A stretch of 5,996 nucleotides of DNA from Hyphomicrobiales bacterium (GTDB lineage: Bacteria; Pseudomonadota; Alphaproteobacteria; Rhizobiales; S144-23): the NCBI GenBank assembly GCA_015494375.1, contig WGBL01000410.1, forward strand, positions 1 through 5,996, written 5' to 3'. The number at the start of each line of letters is the position of its first letter. Positions within the stretch are counted from its first letter, which is position 1. Positions 5,142-5,996 of the stretch are shown piece after piece. Under the pieces are notes generated by a model that was not told the origin of the DNA, searched no databases, and saw nothing but the letters and a program-made list of their open reading frames with translations. The translations under genes were made by a program, and so were the position numbers.

Positions 5142-5281
5142 CAGCCTCACGGTGTTTGACAGGCCCCCATCGTTTGACAGGCTCCGAGCGTTTGACAGGC
5201 CCCGAGCGTTTGACAGGCCCACGGGAATTGACAGGCCTGCAGTGATGGACTGCTCCCCGGCGATTGACAAACCGGGTGCGG
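5138..5281 (+). repeat. Array of eight tandem 18-bp repeats between fmt and truA
   Basis: Units start at 5138, 5156, 5174, 5192, 5210, 5228, 5246 and 5264, exactly 18 bp apart. The consensus is TTGACAGGCCCCGAGCGT. Units 3 and 4 differ at one base and unit 2 at two from unit 4. The outer units keep mainly the first seven to nine bases (TTGACAG-), and unit 7 is decayed to TGGACTG. Conservation falls away from the centre, as expected for an ageing array. The TGA of unit 1 is the fmt stop codon, and units 2-6 and 8 repeat a TGA in that same phase. The array ends 21 bp before the truA ATG. No terminator or hairpin was found in it. Confidence 0.95.
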
Positions 5282-5283
5282 GC

Positions 5284-5287
5284 GAGG
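5284..5287 (+). promoter_or_regulatory. Weak ribosome binding site of truA, start ambiguous
   Basis: GAGG lies 15 nt before the ATG at 5303, which is too far for good spacing, but only 6 nt before an in-frame TTG at 5294 that would add three residues. Family similarity (MPRYKLTIEYDG) favours the ATG. The truA frame is open upstream only to a stop at 5243-5245 within the repeat array. Confidence 0.35.
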
Positions 5288-5302
5288 CATCGCTTGGCGG
5301 CC

Positions 5303-5996
5303 ATGCCGCGTTACAAGCTCACCATCGAATACGACGGCACGCCGTTTGTCGGCTGGCAGGTCCAGGACAACGGACCGACCGTGGAAGGGCAGTTGCGGGC
5401 GGCGGCGCGGGCGCTGGCGGGCGACGAGGTTGCGGTGCAGGGGGCAGGACGCACGGATGCCGGCGTCCATGCCCTCGGCCAGGTGGCCCATGTCGACTTC
5501 GCCAGAGACTGGCCCGTCGATACCGTGCGCGATGCGCTCAACCATCACTTGAGGCCCGCGCCCATTGCGGTTCTTGAGGCCGAGAAGGTTGGCGAGGATT
5601 TTCACGCCCGTTTCTCGGCCCGCGCCCGCCATTATCGCTATCGCATTGTCAACCGCCGGGCGCCGCCGGCGCTTGCGCGCCATCGCGCCTGGTGGGTGCC
5701 GGTGGCGCTCGATGCGGCGGCCATGGCCGAGGCGGCCAACGCGCTCCTCGGGCGGCACGATTTCACGACCTTTCGCTCCGCCCAATGCCAGGCGCGCTCA
5801 CCCACAAAAACCCTCGACCGGCTGACGGTGAGTCGCTGCCCTGATGGCGATGAGATCATCATTGAGGCCTCGGCGCGCTCGTTTCTCCACCATCAGGTGC
5901 GCTCGATGGTCGGCAGCCTCAAGCTTGTCGGTGAGGGGAAATGGTCGCGTCATGACCTTCGCGCGGCGCTCGAGGCGCGTGACCGCGCCGCCTGCG
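5303..5996 (+). CDS. truA: tRNA pseudouridine(38-40) synthase TruA, 3' truncated by window
   Basis: TruA converts uridines 38, 39 and 40 in the tRNA anticodon stem-loop to pseudouridine. The frame from ATG 5303 stays open to the window edge, giving 231 complete codons. The family is commonly about 245-270 residues, so perhaps 15-40 are missing. Visible motifs are MPRYKLTIEYDGTPFVGWQ (1-19), GAGRTDAGVHALGQ with the catalytic Asp52, RHYRYRI, HDFTTFRSAQCQA and SFLHHQVRSMVGSL, the last two lining the active site. The N-terminus matches typical alphaproteobacterial TruA proteins, which supports the ATG despite poor Shine-Dalgarno spacing; TTG 5294 is an alternative. It lies downstream of fmt on the same strand, and the pair is commonly linked in Hyphomicrobiales. 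The 161-bp gap is nearly all repeat array, so co-transcription would run through it. Confidence 0.95.
   Translation, partial: MPRYKLTIEYDGTPFVGWQVQDNGPTVEGQLRAAARALAGDEVAVQGAGRTDAGVHALGQVAHVDFARDWPVDTVRDALNHHLRPAPIAVLEAEKVGEDFHARFSARARHYRYRIVNRRAPPALARHRAWWVPVALDAAAMAEAANALLGRHDFTTFRSAQCQARSPTKTLDRLTVSRCPDGDEIIIEASARSFLHHQVRSMVGSLKLVGEGKWSRHDLRAALEARDRAAC

Noticed and set aside
5138..5281. CRISPR array or plasmid-type iterons
   Set aside because: The units are contiguous 18-mers with no spacers and no cas genes. There is no replication initiator gene or AT-rich melting region, so neither reading is supported.
5017..5577. 186-codon + frame with a hexapeptide repeat (FDRPRA-like), and similar repeat peptides in - strand frames
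   Set aside because: The period of 18 bp makes any open frame show a six-residue repeat. The frame overlaps fmt and truA in another phase, begins at a TTG, and turns Arg/Gly-rich after the repeats.

Overview
The window looks like a chromosomal stretch from a GC-rich alphaproteobacterium, probably of the order Hyphomicrobiales (Rhizobiales). This rests on the strong G/C preference at third codon positions, the fmt-truA pair, a periplasmic PCuAC copper chaperone, and an intergenic palindrome of the GTCATTGCC...GGCAATCCAGG kind that I recall as common between genes in that class. The genus cannot be told from this sequence. There is no phage, transposase, CRISPR array, tRNA or rRNA.

Layout. Positions 1-1589 (+): a gamma-glutamyltransferase-family Ntn-hydrolase cut by the left edge. 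1590-1705: a gap with one bulged hairpin. 1706-2059 (+): acylphosphatase. 2060-2383: the gap between the convergent acyP and lipB genes. It holds a degenerate tandem copy of the acyP 3' end, a small hairpin and an 85-bp three-stem palindrome. 2384-3199 (-): lipB, octanoyltransferase. 3200-3434: a divergent gap with a 20-bp dyad. 3435-3920 (+): exported PCuAC copper chaperone. 3921-4139: a gap with alternative inverted repeats. 4140-5141 (+): fmt. 5138-5281: eight tandem 18-bp units that begin inside the fmt stop codon. 5303-5996 (+): truA, cut by the right edge.

How the genes relate. All six are ordinary metabolic or housekeeping genes. fmt and truA act in translation: formylation of initiator tRNA and pseudouridylation of the tRNA anticodon arm. 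lipB starts protein lipoylation. The PCuAC protein probably serves cytochrome oxidase copper loading. The GGT-like enzyme and acylphosphatase are stand-alone hydrolases. I see no new multi-gene system.

The unusual content is in the repeats. Four tandem arrays or duplications have units divisible by three: 30 bp at the acyP end, 15 bp in lipB, 9 bp in fmt and 18 bp between fmt and truA. Two of them overlap a stop codon. LipB, acylphosphatase and Fmt also carry low-complexity additions not expected in their families. The 18-bp array and the acyP tail copy are the items most worth checking.
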